Assembly (NCBI RefSeq): GCF_011064285.1
Contig: NZ_CP049332.1
Location: forward strand, 744,001-808,000
Direction of reading: 5' to 3'
Source: Vibrio ziniensis
GTDB lineage: Bacteria > Pseudomonadota > Gammaproteobacteria > Enterobacterales > Vibrionaceae
Length of the DNA: 64,000 nucleotides
The translations under genes and the position numbers were made by a program. The notes beneath the pieces were generated by a model that saw nothing but the letters and a program-made list of their open reading frames with translations, searched no databases and was not told where the DNA came from. The first letter of the stretch is position 1; every line of letters begins with the position of its first letter. Shown here piece by piece: positions 9,139 to 20,965 of this stretch.

Positions 9139-9516
9139 CTATTCATCAATGTCGCAATCAGTACAACTTTGTAATGCGATTTCGTGTTCAAAGACGACTG
9201 TATCGTTACTTTCTGCTAGTAGATCTGCTATTTCATCTGCTACTTCTTGTTCATCTTCCGCCTCAACTTGATTCGCCAGCTCTTCTTCTGAGTAACCGTA
9301 GAAATTCAGCAACAAGTAATCACGGGCTTCATCCTTCGTACAGGTTACGTTCACCATAAGATCCGGTTCAACGTCGCCTTGTGCGATTATTGCAGCCACT
9401 TGAGTTAAAACATCATCTTTCATTGCAGCGGTTAACCAACCAAGATCTGTACTTACTTTGGTTTTTTTACAGTTAAAACAAGGGAGTTGATGGAAGTAGT
9501 ATTGAAAATCAGCCAT
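9139..9516 (-). CDS. Acidic CxxC-CxxC protein of unknown function
   Basis: I do not recognise this 125-aa protein. It has one CxxC pair near the N-terminus (PCFNCKKT, Cys13 and Cys16) and a second at the very C-terminus (SCTDCDIDE, Cys118 and Cys121). The two pairs could come together as a zinc ribbon. The middle is helical and strongly acidic (EEELANQVEAEDEQEVADE). An AAGAAG ribosome site precedes the start and a convincing terminator follows the stop, so it is a monocistronic real gene. No signal peptide is present. A small metal-binding adaptor is possible but not shown. Confidence 0.75.
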   Translation of the reverse strand: MADFQYYFHQLPCFNCKKTKVSTDLGWLTAAMKDDVLTQVAAIIAQGDVEPDLMVNVTCTKDEARDYLLLNFYGYSEEELANQVEAEDEQEVADEIADLLAESNDTVVFEHEIALQSCTDCDIDE

Positions 9517-9876
9517 AGGTCATTTCTTCTTAGAGTGTTGTATAGCGAGATTATGCGCGATTTCTAGCAAAATACTATCTTAGAAGAGGTTGAAACGTGA
9601 TTTGCGTTAATCATTCTAGGCAAGACACAGAAGAAGGAAAAGTGAATACTCAGTTAATATTATAAATATGGATGATAGGCTCCCCACTTCTTAACTCTTC
9701 AATGCTTAAATCAAGGTAAAGTTGAAGAGGTGTTTAGTCATGTATTACAATGAAAACATAAAAATTATCAATAATTATTCGGATTAATATCGCTTTGTTA
9801 TGTACGTTAAATTGAAATATCTGTTGGTTTTTGAATGAACCTATGCATCATGCAATAAAAAATCCTAGAGGAACTT
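9517..9876. other. AT-rich intergenic region before a GGDEF gene
   Basis: These 360 bases lie between divergent genes and hold no convincing gene. One inverted repeat is visible (CTCTTCAA at 9695-9702 and TTGAAGAG at 9722-9729, 19-nt loop). A 15-codon open frame at 9740-9787 follows a GAGGTG, but it is too short to support. Promoters for both flanking genes are expected here. Confidence 0.5.
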
Positions 9877-10986
9877 GTGGTTAACAAAAATATTCATAGC
9901 TTTGTAGCAGATAGACTATCTGAAGTGGTGCTAACTAAACATCATCGACAACAAACAATGATTTCTGCTTTAACCGTGTTTGGTATCGTCTTTTTAGGAA
10001 TATTTTCTGCTTTTTGTTTTTATAAAGGTGAAACGCTTCTATCCATAACTTTAGCCTTATACACTGGTTTTAGTTGTTTAACGATTTGGCTACTGCCACG
10101 CTGGAAAGAGTTGGGTTTGATTTGCCTAACGATAATAATATATTCGTTAAGCCTATTCTTAGTGTTAACTGGTGGCTACGAAGGCACCGGAGCTTTGTGG
10201 GTATATCCTCTTGCTGCTATTGGTATTTTCATTAATCAGTTTAAACAAGGCTTGGTTCTTTCATTCTTATTCATTACAAGCATTGCAGTTGTATTGGCGT
10301 TAAATGTACCAGTTTATCAATACTCTACCATTACCAGTATCCGCTTTTTAATTACCATGATAGCGTTAAGTGGAATGTGCCACATTTTGATTTACTTCCA
10401 GATGCAAATGGATGAATACATAATGAAAATGCATGATGAGGGAATAAGTGAGCTTGCTTATATTGATTCTCTTACTACGTTGGCCAACCGCTCTAGTTTT
10501 AACTCCATTCTCTACCACTCGATGCAATTATCCCATCAACCTATGAAAGCACTAATCTATATTGATTTGGATAACTTTAAGTCTATCAACGATAACCATG
10601 GTCATACCTATGGTGACCTTGTTCTTTCAGAGTTTGGAATAAGTCTAAAACAATTAGTTGCTCAGGCATTTAAAGACACAATAGGACCTTATGACGTTGC
10701 TCGTGTTGGTGGGGATGAATTTGCTCTGCTTATTAAAGAATACAGTGATGAGTGCCAAGTGTTAAATGTTGCAGAGAAAGTGATAGAGCTATTTTCTGAA
10801 GTTAAACTCCCTTCGCTGCATGGGCTAAATGCGAACGTTAGCGCTAGTATTGGGGTCGTTTTTGTTGATACTCAAAAACTGAATTTAAATGACTGCCTTC
10901 ACTTAGCAGATAAAGCTATGTATCAGGCAAAAATCGCAGGTAAGGGGAGATATAAAGTTATCACTCCTCAAGAGATTAGCGGCTAA
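9877..10986 (+). CDS. Membrane diguanylate cyclase (multi-span N-terminus plus GGDEF)
   Basis: This 369-aa protein should make c-di-GMP. It begins with GTG, supported by AGAGGAA upstream. About five or six hydrophobic spans fill residues 25-175, with no sizeable periplasmic domain, as in MASE-type sensors. The GGDEF domain covers about 195-360, with canonical GGDEF (RVGGDEFALL). The RxxD inhibitory site found in the other two GGDEF proteins here is missing: the region reads GPYDVARV. Product feedback is therefore probably lacking. It is monocistronic and far from the other cyclases, so a different input signal is likely. Confidence 0.9.
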   Translation: MVNKNIHSFVADRLSEVVLTKHHRQQTMISALTVFGIVFLGIFSAFCFYKGETLLSITLALYTGFSCLTIWLLPRWKELGLICLTIIIYSLSLFLVLTGGYEGTGALWVYPLAAIGIFINQFKQGLVLSFLFITSIAVVLALNVPVYQYSTITSIRFLITMIALSGMCHILIYFQMQMDEYIMKMHDEGISELAYIDSLTTLANRSSFNSILYHSMQLSHQPMKALIYIDLDNFKSINDNHGHTYGDLVLSEFGISLKQLVAQAFKDTIGPYDVARVGGDEFALLIKEYSDECQVLNVAEKVIELFSEVKLPSLHGLNANVSASIGVVFVDTQKLNLNDCLHLADKAMYQAKIAGKGRYKVITPQEISG

Positions 10987-11243
10987 CATATCAATTCCAA
11001 CGTTATTTTTAGTGGTATTTACTCAAGATGAATCACACGCGTTTCCCGTCCTATAAGCTATGTTAAATCAAAACTTAGAAAGTCGAAAGTGCCATTAAAA
11101 ATAACAACTGTGCAAGAATTTGCCTAACTAAAAGGTGTCTATCATTTCAGTGGTTATGCAGTTCTTCTAATTAATTTTTCGCGATGGCACATTCTAATTG
11201 GCGTTCGCAGTATAGGCTTTAGACTTACGAATATTCCAATAAA

Positions 11244-11459
11244 TTACATCTTTTTCAATGGTTTAATAACGCTATCTAATCCTTCAATTTTTAAAGCAAG
11301 GCAGAGCTGAAGGAGTGCTCCTAACTCACCGTTAGGCCAGCCGGATTTTTCAAACCACAGCAGGTACTCTTCAGGTAAATCAATCAGAACGCGGCCAGCG
11401 TATTTCCCAAAAGGCATTTGTATGCGAGCAAGTTTTATGAGGTTTTCTTTTTCTAACAT
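11244..11459 (-). CDS. DUF3820 family protein
   Basis: This 71-aa protein carries the typical DUF3820 pattern MPFGKYAGRVLIDLPEEYLL followed by WF, with the rest predicted helical. The family is found widely in gammaproteobacteria, and some members have been described as quorum-sensing-regulated. The biochemical role is unknown. No signal peptide or membrane span is present. The ribosome site is weak. The length agrees with the family, so this start was kept over the internal methionine before PFGKYAG. Confidence 0.85.
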   Translation of the reverse strand: MLEKENLIKLARIQMPFGKYAGRVLIDLPEEYLLWFEKSGWPNGELGALLQLCLALKIEGLDSVIKPLKKM

Positions 11460-11541
11460 GAGTGGATTGCCAATCTATTATTGTCATTTCAGAGTATTGT
11501 GCCACCTATCGATAGCGCAATACTCATGCTCTTATCTGTTA

Positions 11542-11570
11542 TTAAAGCCGCAAAAAAGTTGCGGCTTTAA
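11542..11570 (-). terminator. Terminator hairpin ending the moxR-bat operon
   Basis: A perfect 12-bp stem (TTAAAGCCGCAA and TTGCGGCTTTAA, 5-nt loop) lies immediately after the batD stop codon. The U-rich part is within the stem and the following T-run is poor, but stem strength and position favour a terminator. Confidence 0.65.
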
Positions 11571-11574
11571 AGTG

Positions 11575-13257
11575 TTAAAGTTTAGCTAGGGCGGTTGGTT
11601 TGTCTTTACGACGTTTTATTTGTTGCTTCTGAATCTGTTCGATTAACGATTCTAGATCTTGTGTTTTCAACTCTTGAGGTGTCGATGAGTAAAGCGCCTG
11701 ATTGATCTCGCTCAGCGCTTTATTGATAGCAACGGACTCTCCAGCTTCAAGTTCTACCGTATCGAGCCATGCTTTCACTGATGCTGTAATAGTAATACCA
11801 TCAAGATTGCCAGATAAAGCACTCTTGGCTGCTTGGTACTCATTTGTTGTTACTTTGTCTACTGTTGCTTTGTTTGATACGGAAGACGACTTTAAACGCC
11901 ACGCGAATACACTAGTGATAGCCCAAAGAATCGCGAACAATGCTGTTATGTATGGCCATAAACCCGCATCTTTAACCCTGATGGTTTCTACCTGTGCAGA
12001 TGGTTGAATCGGTGTAGGTGCGGCAACGAGGGGGGTATCGTTTGGCTTCACATGTAAGGTGAGTCCTGAAACCACACTTGCTTGCTGCTGTTTAGTAGCA
12101 CTGTTCCACCAATCTACAGATATTGCGGGTAACACAACATCACCACTTTGGCGTGGGATCAGTACTTGTTTTACTGTCATTACCACATCTCCGTTTTTTA
12201 GAGTTGTGAACTGGGGTTTTTCATCGTAAATACTTAACGAGTTAGGGTAGTTAACCTTAATGTTTGGTAATTGATCTTGCGTCAGTCCAGAAACTTGCAG
12301 GTTTACTTCTCGAGTAATGGATTCTCCAACTTGTGTGTTGTAACTGTTACCTGAAATAGTACTCCCCTGACTGTCGCTCCATTTTTGTGTCAGATTTAAT
12401 TCGTTGGTGGGTAGCCAAATGCCGCGATAGTTAGCAGGCTGCGGATTGACGGTAATTAAGTATGTTTTTGCTTTGGTTTCTATAGGAACTAAACGTGTTC
12501 CTCCATTGTAGCTATTACCATAGACAAGTGTGCCTTTAAAGACTGGCTCACTAAGTTGGTAGTTTCCTGCTTCTTTTGCTGTGATACGAAAGTCTTGGTC
12601 AACGACGGTGACTTCGACACCATCGAGAATGGTTTGATATTGGTTCGTTTCACTTGCAGCGTTGAGTTCAAGCCCCTCAACGGCAGGTGGTGACACAGTT
12701 GGGTTTTGCAGACGACGCGGATCCGCTTTAATAATCAAGCGGGCTTTCAAAATGGCGCTTTCACTAGGATAGAGCTCCGATGTTGAAAGCTGAGTCTGTA
12801 CTTCAACCAGATCTTTGACGTCAGGAGCCTGCTCATCTTGTGTTACCTGAATTGCAATGGGTTGAGTTTTTTGCCCTTTCAATTCAAAGCTTGGGATTGT
12901 GATAATACCCATACGAGTAGCCGCGATTGATATAGTCCACTCGCTTTTGTTGCTGCGAGAGCCGTTAACGATATTAATCGACGAGCCAAAACTTGGTCGA
13001 CCTAATAAGAAATCAGGGTTTAATACGGTGAAATCAATATCGTCAGATGAGGCTTTTTCGTCACTAACCAAGCGTAGCTGGAATACTTCATTTTTGACGA
13101 CTTTGTTTTTACTGACACTAGCGTAAAAGGATGCTGCTTCAACGGAAAAGCTATACAGACTACAAGCTGCAAGAACGAAGCAGAAAGCGGCTCGTCCAAA
13201 CCGAGAAAGGTAAGTCATTCGAGGAATGTTAGCGAATGGAGAATGTAATGCGTTCAT
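11575..13257 (-). CDS. batD: BatD-like protein (oxygen tolerance family)
   Basis: This 560-aa protein is the last gene of the MoxR/Bat operon. It has an N-terminal signal region (about residues 14-40, ending SFSVEA), a long extracytoplasmic beta-rich region, and one membrane span near residues 430-452 (LWPYITALFAILWAITSVFA). A cytoplasmic tail ends in a basic QKQQIKRRKDKPTALAKL. This layout matches BatD (DUF5129/BatD family). Bat proteins were linked to aerotolerance in Bacteroides and to stress or envelope functions elsewhere; the role in vibrios is not established. I used the ATG at 13257, two bases after the batBC stop. A shorter start at 13218 would give a tidier signal peptide. Confidence 0.85.
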   Translation of the reverse strand: MNALHSPFANIPRMTYLSRFGRAAFCFVLAACSLYSFSVEAASFYASVSKNKVVKNEVFQLRLVSDEKASSDDIDFTVLNPDFLLGRPSFGSSINIVNGSRSNKSEWTISIAATRMGIITIPSFELKGQKTQPIAIQVTQDEQAPDVKDLVEVQTQLSTSELYPSESAILKARLIIKADPRRLQNPTVSPPAVEGLELNAASETNQYQTILDGVEVTVVDQDFRITAKEAGNYQLSEPVFKGTLVYGNSYNGGTRLVPIETKAKTYLITVNPQPANYRGIWLPTNELNLTQKWSDSQGSTISGNSYNTQVGESITREVNLQVSGLTQDQLPNIKVNYPNSLSIYDEKPQFTTLKNGDVVMTVKQVLIPRQSGDVVLPAISVDWWNSATKQQQASVVSGLTLHVKPNDTPLVAAPTPIQPSAQVETIRVKDAGLWPYITALFAILWAITSVFAWRLKSSSVSNKATVDKVTTNEYQAAKSALSGNLDGITITASVKAWLDTVELEAGESVAINKALSEINQALYSSTPQELKTQDLESLIEQIQKQQIKRRKDKPTALAKL

Positions 13258-13259
13258 CG

Positions 13260-15075
<1,816 letters not shown>

Positions 15076-15083
<8 letters not shown>

Positions 15084-16044
15084 GGTTTCTCCTTACGACA
15101 AACAAAGTTACAGACAGAAGTAAAGCAAGCGCTAATGGATAACCAAACCACTCACTTTGCGGACGCCATGTTTGAGTTGCTTGGCTAATTGGTTCCAGTA
15201 CATTGATAGTGTCATAAATTGTTGAGAGTTCCTTCGCATCACGAGCGCGGAAATATTGACCACCAGTTATCTTAGCGATCTCCATTAAGCTCTTTTCATC
15301 TAAGTCTTGAGCGGTATTGACTTTACGAGTGATGAAAAACTCTTTAACCATCATTTCACCTGCACCTACGCCGACAGTGTAGATAGTGGAGTTGTATTTC
15401 TTTGCGATTTTGGCAGCTTCGATTGGGTCAAGAACACCAGATGTATTGCTACCATCACTGAGCAAGATCATGACACGCTGTGGTGCGTCGCTATCAATAA
15501 AAGTTTTGGTTGCCAGACCTATACCTTCACCGATGGCGGTTTTGGTACCAATCAGGCGGAGTACCGCTTGGTTGAGCTGTTGACTGATCGTTTGGCGATC
15601 CAAAGTAAGTGGTGTCTGTAAGTATGCGTGGTCAGCAAAGAAGATTAAACCCAAACGATCGCCTTCACGCTTGCTGATGAAATCACTGAGGACATTCTTA
15701 ACCGCTGTTAGCCTGTCAATGTAATTGCCATTGTATTCCATATCCTCTTGGCTCATTGAGTAAGAGAGATCGACAACCAGCATCAGATCGCGATGCTTTG
15801 GAGACGTTGTTATAGGGTCACCATACCAGACGGGGCGACAAACAGCAGTGAGCAGACACAGCCAGGTTAGTAGCGCCAATAGCTTGCCCAACCATTGTTT
15901 TGGTTTTGCTATTGAGTTTTGTGGCGGTAAATAGGGCAACTGTATGGCTGCCCTTTCCTTTACAGGAGGTAAAAATCGATTAATAACGAATGGTAGAGGC
16001 AGTAATACAGCTAGCCACCACCATACAAATTCAATGTTTGCCAA
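15076..16044 (-). CDS. batA: BatA-like von Willebrand factor A membrane protein
   Basis: This 322-aa protein has membrane spans near residues 5-22 and 52-72, a VWA domain at about 85-280, and a C-terminal span (YPLALALLLSVTLFVV). The metal-ion site is complete (DLSYSMS, then the later LLSDGSNTSG). The proposed start is TTG at 16044, with AAGGAGAAA upstream; this makes it overlap the DUF4381 gene by 14 bases. No other start fits, since the first membrane span begins at once. With MoxR and the DUF58 protein it forms the conserved chaperone-VWA module. A role in envelope stress or metal-cofactor assembly is possible but unproven. Confidence 0.9.
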
Positions 16045-16516
16045 CGCTCAAATTTCTCCTTTTTTGCGGCGGCAACGCTGTGTTTACCCATTGATAGCAA
16101 TCTGCGACCAATTCTTGTGCATTTTCAACTTTTTGTTTCTGATACAAAGCCTTTTGCCAAGTTTCCTCATTCTTCATGAAAAGAGGTGTATCCACTTGGG
16201 AATCTAAAAATGCGTACCAATCTGGACCAGTTAAATGAGCGACTTGCTCACGTGGGTAGTAACATAACGCTGCTTGACGAACTAACTCAATCGCTGATGA
16301 TGGAGTCTGATGTCCTAGTGCTGGGTTTAGTAAACGTAAAGCGGTTTTTTTGGGCGCCATACGTTTCTTCTTAGCACGGACAATTAATGCGATGCTGACC
16401 AGTACTACGACTATGGCCAATAGACTTGCCCACCATCCCCAAGAAAGTGGTAGCCAAGAAGGTACTTCAGGTAAATGCAAATCGCTAAGATTGAGTAGAT
16501 TTGATGATTCTTGCAT
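16031..16516 (-). CDS. DUF4381 family membrane protein
   Basis: This 161-aa protein has a single membrane span near residues 25-50 (WASLLAIVVVLVSIALIV), a short basic stretch (RAKKKRMAPKK) and a cytoplasmic helical region. That is the layout of DUF4381, which is found almost only between DUF58 and VWA genes in Bat operons. The protein's own job is unknown; it is presumed to anchor the MoxR-VWA complex at the membrane. It is 10 bases from the DUF58 gene and overlaps batA. Confidence 0.87.
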   Translation of the reverse strand: MQESSNLLNLSDLHLPEVPSWLPLSWGWWASLLAIVVVLVSIALIVRAKKKRMAPKKTALRLLNPALGHQTPSSAIELVRQAALCYYPREQVAHLTGPDWYAFLDSQVDTPLFMKNEETWQKALYQKQKVENAQELVADCYQWVNTALPPQKRRNLSVGKH

Positions 16517-16526
16517 ATCTTTTAAA

Positions 16527-17453
16527 TTATCCAGAAAGTTGTTGTAGCAAAGATATATCGCTAGAAAGAGATCGGTAGTCCATTTCCATAGATTGGCACA
16601 ATGATTCTAATTCTAATTTCTGAGAATCAAAGGCATTTTTGATGCTTAGGCGATCAGATTTAGACGAAAAGTTAAGCCAGCACGCATTTTTGCCATTACT
16701 TACTCGTTCAATTCCTCTAAATTTAGTCTCACCTTGCTCTAATGGATCAAAAATATGGACTAATCTCACGCGGTTATGCTTACGTAACTGGTTGAATAAT
16801 GGTTTAAAAGAATCCTCATAATTAACAAAATCACTGATCATTATTACCTCACTGCCTTTAGGACAGAGACGGTTTAATGTCATCAAAACGGTTTGCATTG
16901 AACTGGGTACCGATGCTTGAGTGAGAGCTTGATGCTGACACTCAACCAGTTGAGCAATGATATGCAGTGGACCCTTATTTCTGCGAGTTGGTTTTATCTC
17001 AACGAGGCTTGAACCTGTATCAATAACGGCACCAATACGGTCTTTTTCTGCAACTGATAACCAACTGAGTAAGCTCGCCATATGAGCGGCTTGCACGGAC
17101 TTCAGTAGCAGTGAGGAGCCAAATTGCATAGTGGCACTTAGATCCACGTACAGAATTACGGGCTTTTCCCGTTCTTCTGAAAACAATTTGGTGTGTGGTT
17201 TTCCTGTGCGAGCGGTAACGCGCCAGTCAATTGCACGAATATCATCGCCCGGTTGATATTGCCGAACCTCCGCGAAATCCATACCGCGCCCCAGTTGTTT
17301 GCTCTGGTGCTGACCTAACAGTTGCGACCATAAACTTTTGGCAGGTGGTAGCCATTTCACCGTATGTTGTTTGTAAGGCAGTAGCTCTTCCAAGCACAGG
17401 TGAACGCCATCTGAATTTGCAGGTAACAACTGTTTTAATGACTGAGACATCAT
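16527..17453 (-). CDS. DUF58 domain protein
   Basis: This 308-aa cytoplasmic protein has the DUF58 core, with the motif RQYQPGDDIRAIDWRVTART near residues 65-85. A degenerate VWA-like fold follows (ILYVDLSATM). DUF58 proteins are regular partners of MoxR ATPases and are thought to link them to VWA proteins, which matches its place between moxR and batA. It starts with tandem ATGs after AAGGCAGC and lies 6 bases downstream of moxR, so the two are cotranscribed. Confidence 0.9.
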   Translation of the reverse strand: MMSQSLKQLLPANSDGVHLCLEELLPYKQHTVKWLPPAKSLWSQLLGQHQSKQLGRGMDFAEVRQYQPGDDIRAIDWRVTARTGKPHTKLFSEEREKPVILYVDLSATMQFGSSLLLKSVQAAHMASLLSWLSVAEKDRIGAVIDTGSSLVEIKPTRRNKGPLHIIAQLVECQHQALTQASVPSSMQTVLMTLNRLCPKGSEVIMISDFVNYEDSFKPLFNQLRKHNRVRLVHIFDPLEQGETKFRGIERVSNGKNACWLNFSSKSDRLSIKNAFDSQKLELESLCQSMEMDYRSLSSDISLLQQLSG

Positions 17454-17459
17454 GCTGCC

Positions 17460-18416
17460 TTACGCACTGCCAACCAGAGCAAGTAAGTGGGTAATCACTT
17501 GGTTAGGGTGTACGCCTTCGGCTTGTGCTTGATAGGTGAGCAATAAGCGATGTCGAAGCACAGGAAACGCCATTGCTTGTAAGTCTTCTGGGCTTACATA
17601 GTCACGGCCTTGCAGCCAAGCTCGAGCACGAGCACATCTATCAAGCGCAATTGTGGCACGAGGGCTCACTCCCAGTTCTAGCCATTGTGCCAGTTTGGCG
17701 TCGTATTGCTCAGGTTTACGTGTTGCCATAACCAAACGTACCAAGTATTTCTCGATGGTTTCAGCCATATGAATATTCAGTACTTCTTGGCGCGCAGCAA
17801 ATATCTGCTCTTGAGAAATTTTTGGCAGAGTCTGCGAGGCTTCACCTTTAGCTTCACCACGGTTAAGACGAAGGATTTCTAGCTCATGCTCGGCATCAGG
17901 GTAATCCACATTGAGATGCAGCAAAAATCGGTCAAGTTGAGCTTCTGGTAGCGGATACGTACCTTCTTGCTCAATCGGGTTTTGCGTTGCCATGACTAGA
18001 AATAGCTCTGGTAAACGATACGTTTTTCTACCAGCGGTAATTTGTTTTTCCGCCATTGCCTCAAGCATCGCGGCCTGAACTTTTGCTGGTGCGCGGTTGA
18101 TTTCATCTGCAAGAACGAGGGAGTTAAAAATCGGTCCTGCTTGGAATGTAAACTCACCGGTCTCAGGACGGAAGATGTCAGTGCCCGTCAGGTCAGCTGG
18201 CAGTAAATCAGGAGTGAACTGAATACGGTGGAAATCCCCTTCAATACAGTCTGCCAACGATTTAACCGCACGAGTTTTTGCTAGCCCTGGAGGCCCTTCT
18301 ACCAGAATGTGACCATCGGCCAAGAGGGCGACTAGAAGTTGTTCAACTAAAGCGGATTGACCAATGACCTGTTGGTTTAAATGCTGCTGTAGCGAATGAA
18401 AGGTTTCTGACTGCAT
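17460..18416 (-). CDS. MoxR-family AAA+ ATPase
   Basis: This 318-aa AAA+ ATPase is the first gene of the operon. Walker A is GPPGLAKT, Walker B is LVLADEINRAP, and sensor 1 is ATQNPIEQEGTYPLPEAQ. A C-terminal lid with VSPRATIALDRCARA follows. MoxR ATPases act as chaperones that insert metal cofactors or remodel VWA-domain partners. Here the expected partners are the BatA and BatBC VWA domains. The length and motif order are standard. Transcription would start in the 309-bp gap shared with the divergent chemoreceptor gene. Confidence 0.93.
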   Translation of the reverse strand: MQSETFHSLQQHLNQQVIGQSALVEQLLVALLADGHILVEGPPGLAKTRAVKSLADCIEGDFHRIQFTPDLLPADLTGTDIFRPETGEFTFQAGPIFNSLVLADEINRAPAKVQAAMLEAMAEKQITAGRKTYRLPELFLVMATQNPIEQEGTYPLPEAQLDRFLLHLNVDYPDAEHELEILRLNRGEAKGEASQTLPKISQEQIFAARQEVLNIHMAETIEKYLVRLVMATRKPEQYDAKLAQWLELGVSPRATIALDRCARARAWLQGRDYVSPEDLQAMAFPVLRHRLLLTYQAQAEGVHPNQVITHLLALVGSA

Positions 18417-18725
18417 GAAATCCTACTCTCCTTGATAATCTTGTTCTTAGTGAGCCTGTAACCGAAAAAGTTCCTTATTCGATGAGATATTTGTTCGTTT
18501 GATTGTTTATTGAGCAAATTAATCATAAAGAACTTTGTAATGGTCAACATATGGAGGCTCATTCAACTTTTCTAAACCATTTCAATGAAATAAATGCACA
18601 AGTTAACTCTGGACTCATTTGATTGATAAATGGAGTGAATTAATTGCTGTCTTACCATAAAGAATTGTGTTTTAAAGTCGATACAACGTTCGTTAAAACA
18701 AATCGCCAAAATAGGTAAAGAATAG
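18417..18725. other. Divergent intergenic region between moxR and a chemoreceptor gene
   Basis: These 309 bases are AT-rich and hold no supportable gene. They should carry the two divergent promoters. I looked for a sigma-28 promoter before the chemoreceptor and did not find a convincing match. Confidence 0.5.
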
Positions 18726-20642
18726 ATGCTCAAATTTAGCAATGTCAGCATTAAGACGAAGGTAGTGGCAGGGATTACCTTTGCAGTGCTGGCTTCGACG
18801 ATCATTGTCGGGGTCATGGCACAACGTCAGGCAAGAGATGTATTAGAGCATCGATTAGTGGATATTGAACTCCCATCGATGCTGGAACAGATCAGCAGCT
18901 CAATCAATAGCGAAGTGACACATCTTCTATTGGCAGCACAGCAGATCACCAACAGTGAATTTATTAAAAAGGCCATTGCCACCAAGAATGTCGATTCTGG
19001 TGATGAAGCAATGTTGGTCAAGCAGCTAAACAACATTCGCGCCCAGTTCAAGTTGAACGATGCGTCAGTGGCGAACCGCAAAACCGCTTATTACTGGAAC
19101 CAAAATGGATTCCTTCGTGAACTGAACAAACAGCAAGATGGCTGGTTTTATGCGTTTGTAAGTTCCGGTAACCCAACCATGGTAAGCATGTTCCAAGAAG
19201 CGACTGGTGAGGTGAAGATGTTCGCCAACTATCAGGACGTGAATGGTGACACTATGTCTGGCCTTTCTAAATCTATGGATGACATGGTGAAGCTGCTAAA
19301 CGGTTATAAGATTGAGCAGACAGGCTATGTGTTCCTGACTAACGCGAAAGGCGAAGTTCAGATCCACCGTGAAAAGTCGAAGGCAAAATCAACGCTGACT
19401 CAACTGTTTGGCGCGGAAACCAACAAGTTGCTGAACAAGACTGGCTTTAACCTGATTACCGCTCAACATGAAGGCGCCGATGTGTTCGTGGCAAGCTTCT
19501 ACGTTAAGTCTATGGATTGGTTTGTTGTGGGTACGGTGCCAGTTAACGAAGTGTTCGCTGACTTGAACGACGTAGCTCAACGCATGTTGATTACTACACT
19601 GATTGTCGCTGCAATCTTTATTGCGATGGGCTTGGTTTTGGCAAGCAGTATTGCTAACCCGATCCGTCAGATTGCCATTCGCTTTACGGATTTAGGTAAG
19701 GGTGATGGCGATTTGTCACAACGAATTGAAGTTTTGGGTAACGATGAAATTGCTCAACTTTCAACTGGATTCAACGGCTTTATTGAAAAGATCCATCAGT
19801 CAATGAAAGAAGTGGCTTCAACCAGTAATGCATTGCAAGTAGCCGCAGAAACAGTTTCAACCAAAGCGCATACTACACATGACAACAGTCAGCAGCAGCG
19901 CGACCAGACTATTCAGGTGGTGACAGCCATTAACCAAATGGGTGCAACCATCAGTGAGATAGCTTCTAACGCTGCGACTGCTGCGGAGACCGCAAACCAA
20001 GCGACGTCGAATACCGAAGTAGGGCGTAAAGTGGTGAATAAGGCAAAAGATGCGATCGCTCGTTTAGCCGATGACATTGAAAACATTGGTCAGGTGGTTG
20101 GCCAGCTTGCGTCGACCACTCAAGATATCGGTTCGATACTGGATGTTATTCGTGGTATTTCTGAACAAACGAACTTGTTAGCACTAAATGCGGCGATTGA
20201 AGCTGCTCGTGCCGGTGAACAAGGCCGTGGCTTTGCGGTAGTTGCAGATGAAGTTCGCAATCTGGCTAGTCGTACAGCAGCTTCAACTGAGCAAATTCAG
20301 AAGATGATTAACCAGCTACAAAGTGATGCAAAAGATGCCGTGTCTGCAATGGAAGCGGGCAAATCAGTAACGTTGGAAGGTGTTTCTTCCTCTGACGAAG
20401 CAGTTCAAGTGTTGATTGGTATCTCGGAACGCATCCACGATATTTCAGACCGAAATACACAAGTGGCAACAGCAACAGAAGAGCAGTCGACAGTGGTTCA
20501 TACTATTAACATGAACATTGAAGAAATTAACGCTATCAACGAGATCACAACGGGTACGGCTGAAGAGCTGGCTGGCGCTAGCCAAGAGCTTCGTGAGCTT
20601 TCTGGTCGTTTGGATAAGATGGTTGGTAGCTTTAAACTCTAG
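18726..20642 (+). CDS. Methyl-accepting chemotaxis protein with Cache-like sensor
   Basis: This 638-aa chemoreceptor has a membrane span near residues 10-30 and a periplasmic sensor of about 250 residues (includes [20 protein letters not shown], a Cache-like segment). A second span lies near 285-307, followed by HAMP and a long cytoplasmic signalling coiled coil. The hairpin tip that binds CheA and CheW is clear: [20 protein letters not shown] followed by [15 protein letters not shown]. There is no C-terminal pentapeptide for CheR docking. The ligand is unknown; Cache receptors often bind amino acids or organic acids. A small acidic protein gene follows 73 bases later. Confidence 0.95.
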   Translation: MLKFSNVSIKTKVVAGITFAVLASTIIVGVMAQRQARDVLEHRLVDIELPSMLEQISSSINSEVTHLLLAAQQITNSEFIKKAIATKNVDSGDEAMLVKQLNNIRAQFKLNDASVANRKTAYYWNQNGFLRELNKQQDGWFYAFVSSGNPTMVSMFQEATGEVKMFANYQDVNGDTMSGLSKSMDDMVKLLNGYKIEQTGYVFLTNAKGEVQIHREKSKAKSTLTQLFGAETNKLLNKTGFNLITAQHEGADVFVASFYVKSMDWFVVGTVPVNEVFADLNDVAQRMLITTLIVAAIFIAMGLVLASSIANPIRQIAIRFTDLGKGDGDLSQRIEVLGNDEIAQLSTGFNGFIEKIHQSMKEVASTSNALQVAAETVSTKAHTTHDNSQQQRDQTIQVVTAINQMGATISEIASNAATAAETANQATSNTEVGRKVVNKAKDAIARLADDIENIGQVVGQLASTTQDIGSILDVIRGISEQTNLLALNAAIEAARAGEQGRGFAVVADEVRNLASRTAASTEQIQKMINQLQSDAKDAVSAMEAGKSVTLEGVSSSDEAVQVLIGISERIHDISDRNTQVATATEEQSTVVHTINMNIEEINAINEITTGTAEELAGASQELRELSGRLDKMVGSFKL

Positions 20643-20715
20643 TATCCTGCTGGGGAGTTGGGTAAACTTCTCCCCAGAATTTGATATTTTGAACTTTGAA
20701 GTTTAGGTAAGAGTA

Positions 20716-20916
20716 ATGAGCGATTTTGAAAAAGAACTAGAGCAGATGACTCAAGAAGTAGGTAACGAACCTGAGGTTTCACTACCAAGTATTGAAGAAC
20801 AGAAAGCGATAGTCGCTGAGCTGAAGCGTTTGGAAGCAGAAGGCAAGCTAACTCCAGAAGTTCTGGAACAGCACTTTGGCCAATTTAACGCGAAAAATGG
20901 TGCACCTATTCACTAA
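20716..20916 (+). CDS. Small acidic protein of unknown function
   Basis: This unrecognised 66-aa protein is Glu-rich, predicted helical, and has no membrane span. It is preceded by AGGTAAGAGTA, a fair ribosome site, and is followed by a strong terminator, so it is probably expressed as the tail of the chemoreceptor transcript. The sequence includes IEEQKAIVAELKRLEAEGKL and a polar GAPIH end. A role tied to the chemoreceptor is possible only by position. Confidence 0.75.
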   Translation: MSDFEKELEQMTQEVGNEPEVSLPSIEEQKAIVAELKRLEAEGKLTPEVLEQHFGQFNAKNGAPIH

Positions 20917-20965
20917 CAAGTTTCTTCTCATCCGTTATTTATTGATGAGTGAAAGATTGCAAATA

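Noticed and set aside
9740..9787. A 15-codon open frame after GAGGTG
   Set aside because: Too short and low-complexity to support as a gene without expression or conservation data.
18646..18725. Sigma-28 promoter before the first chemoreceptor
   Set aside because: TAAAG followed by GATA-like bases occurs near 18673, but the spacing does not fit the consensus.
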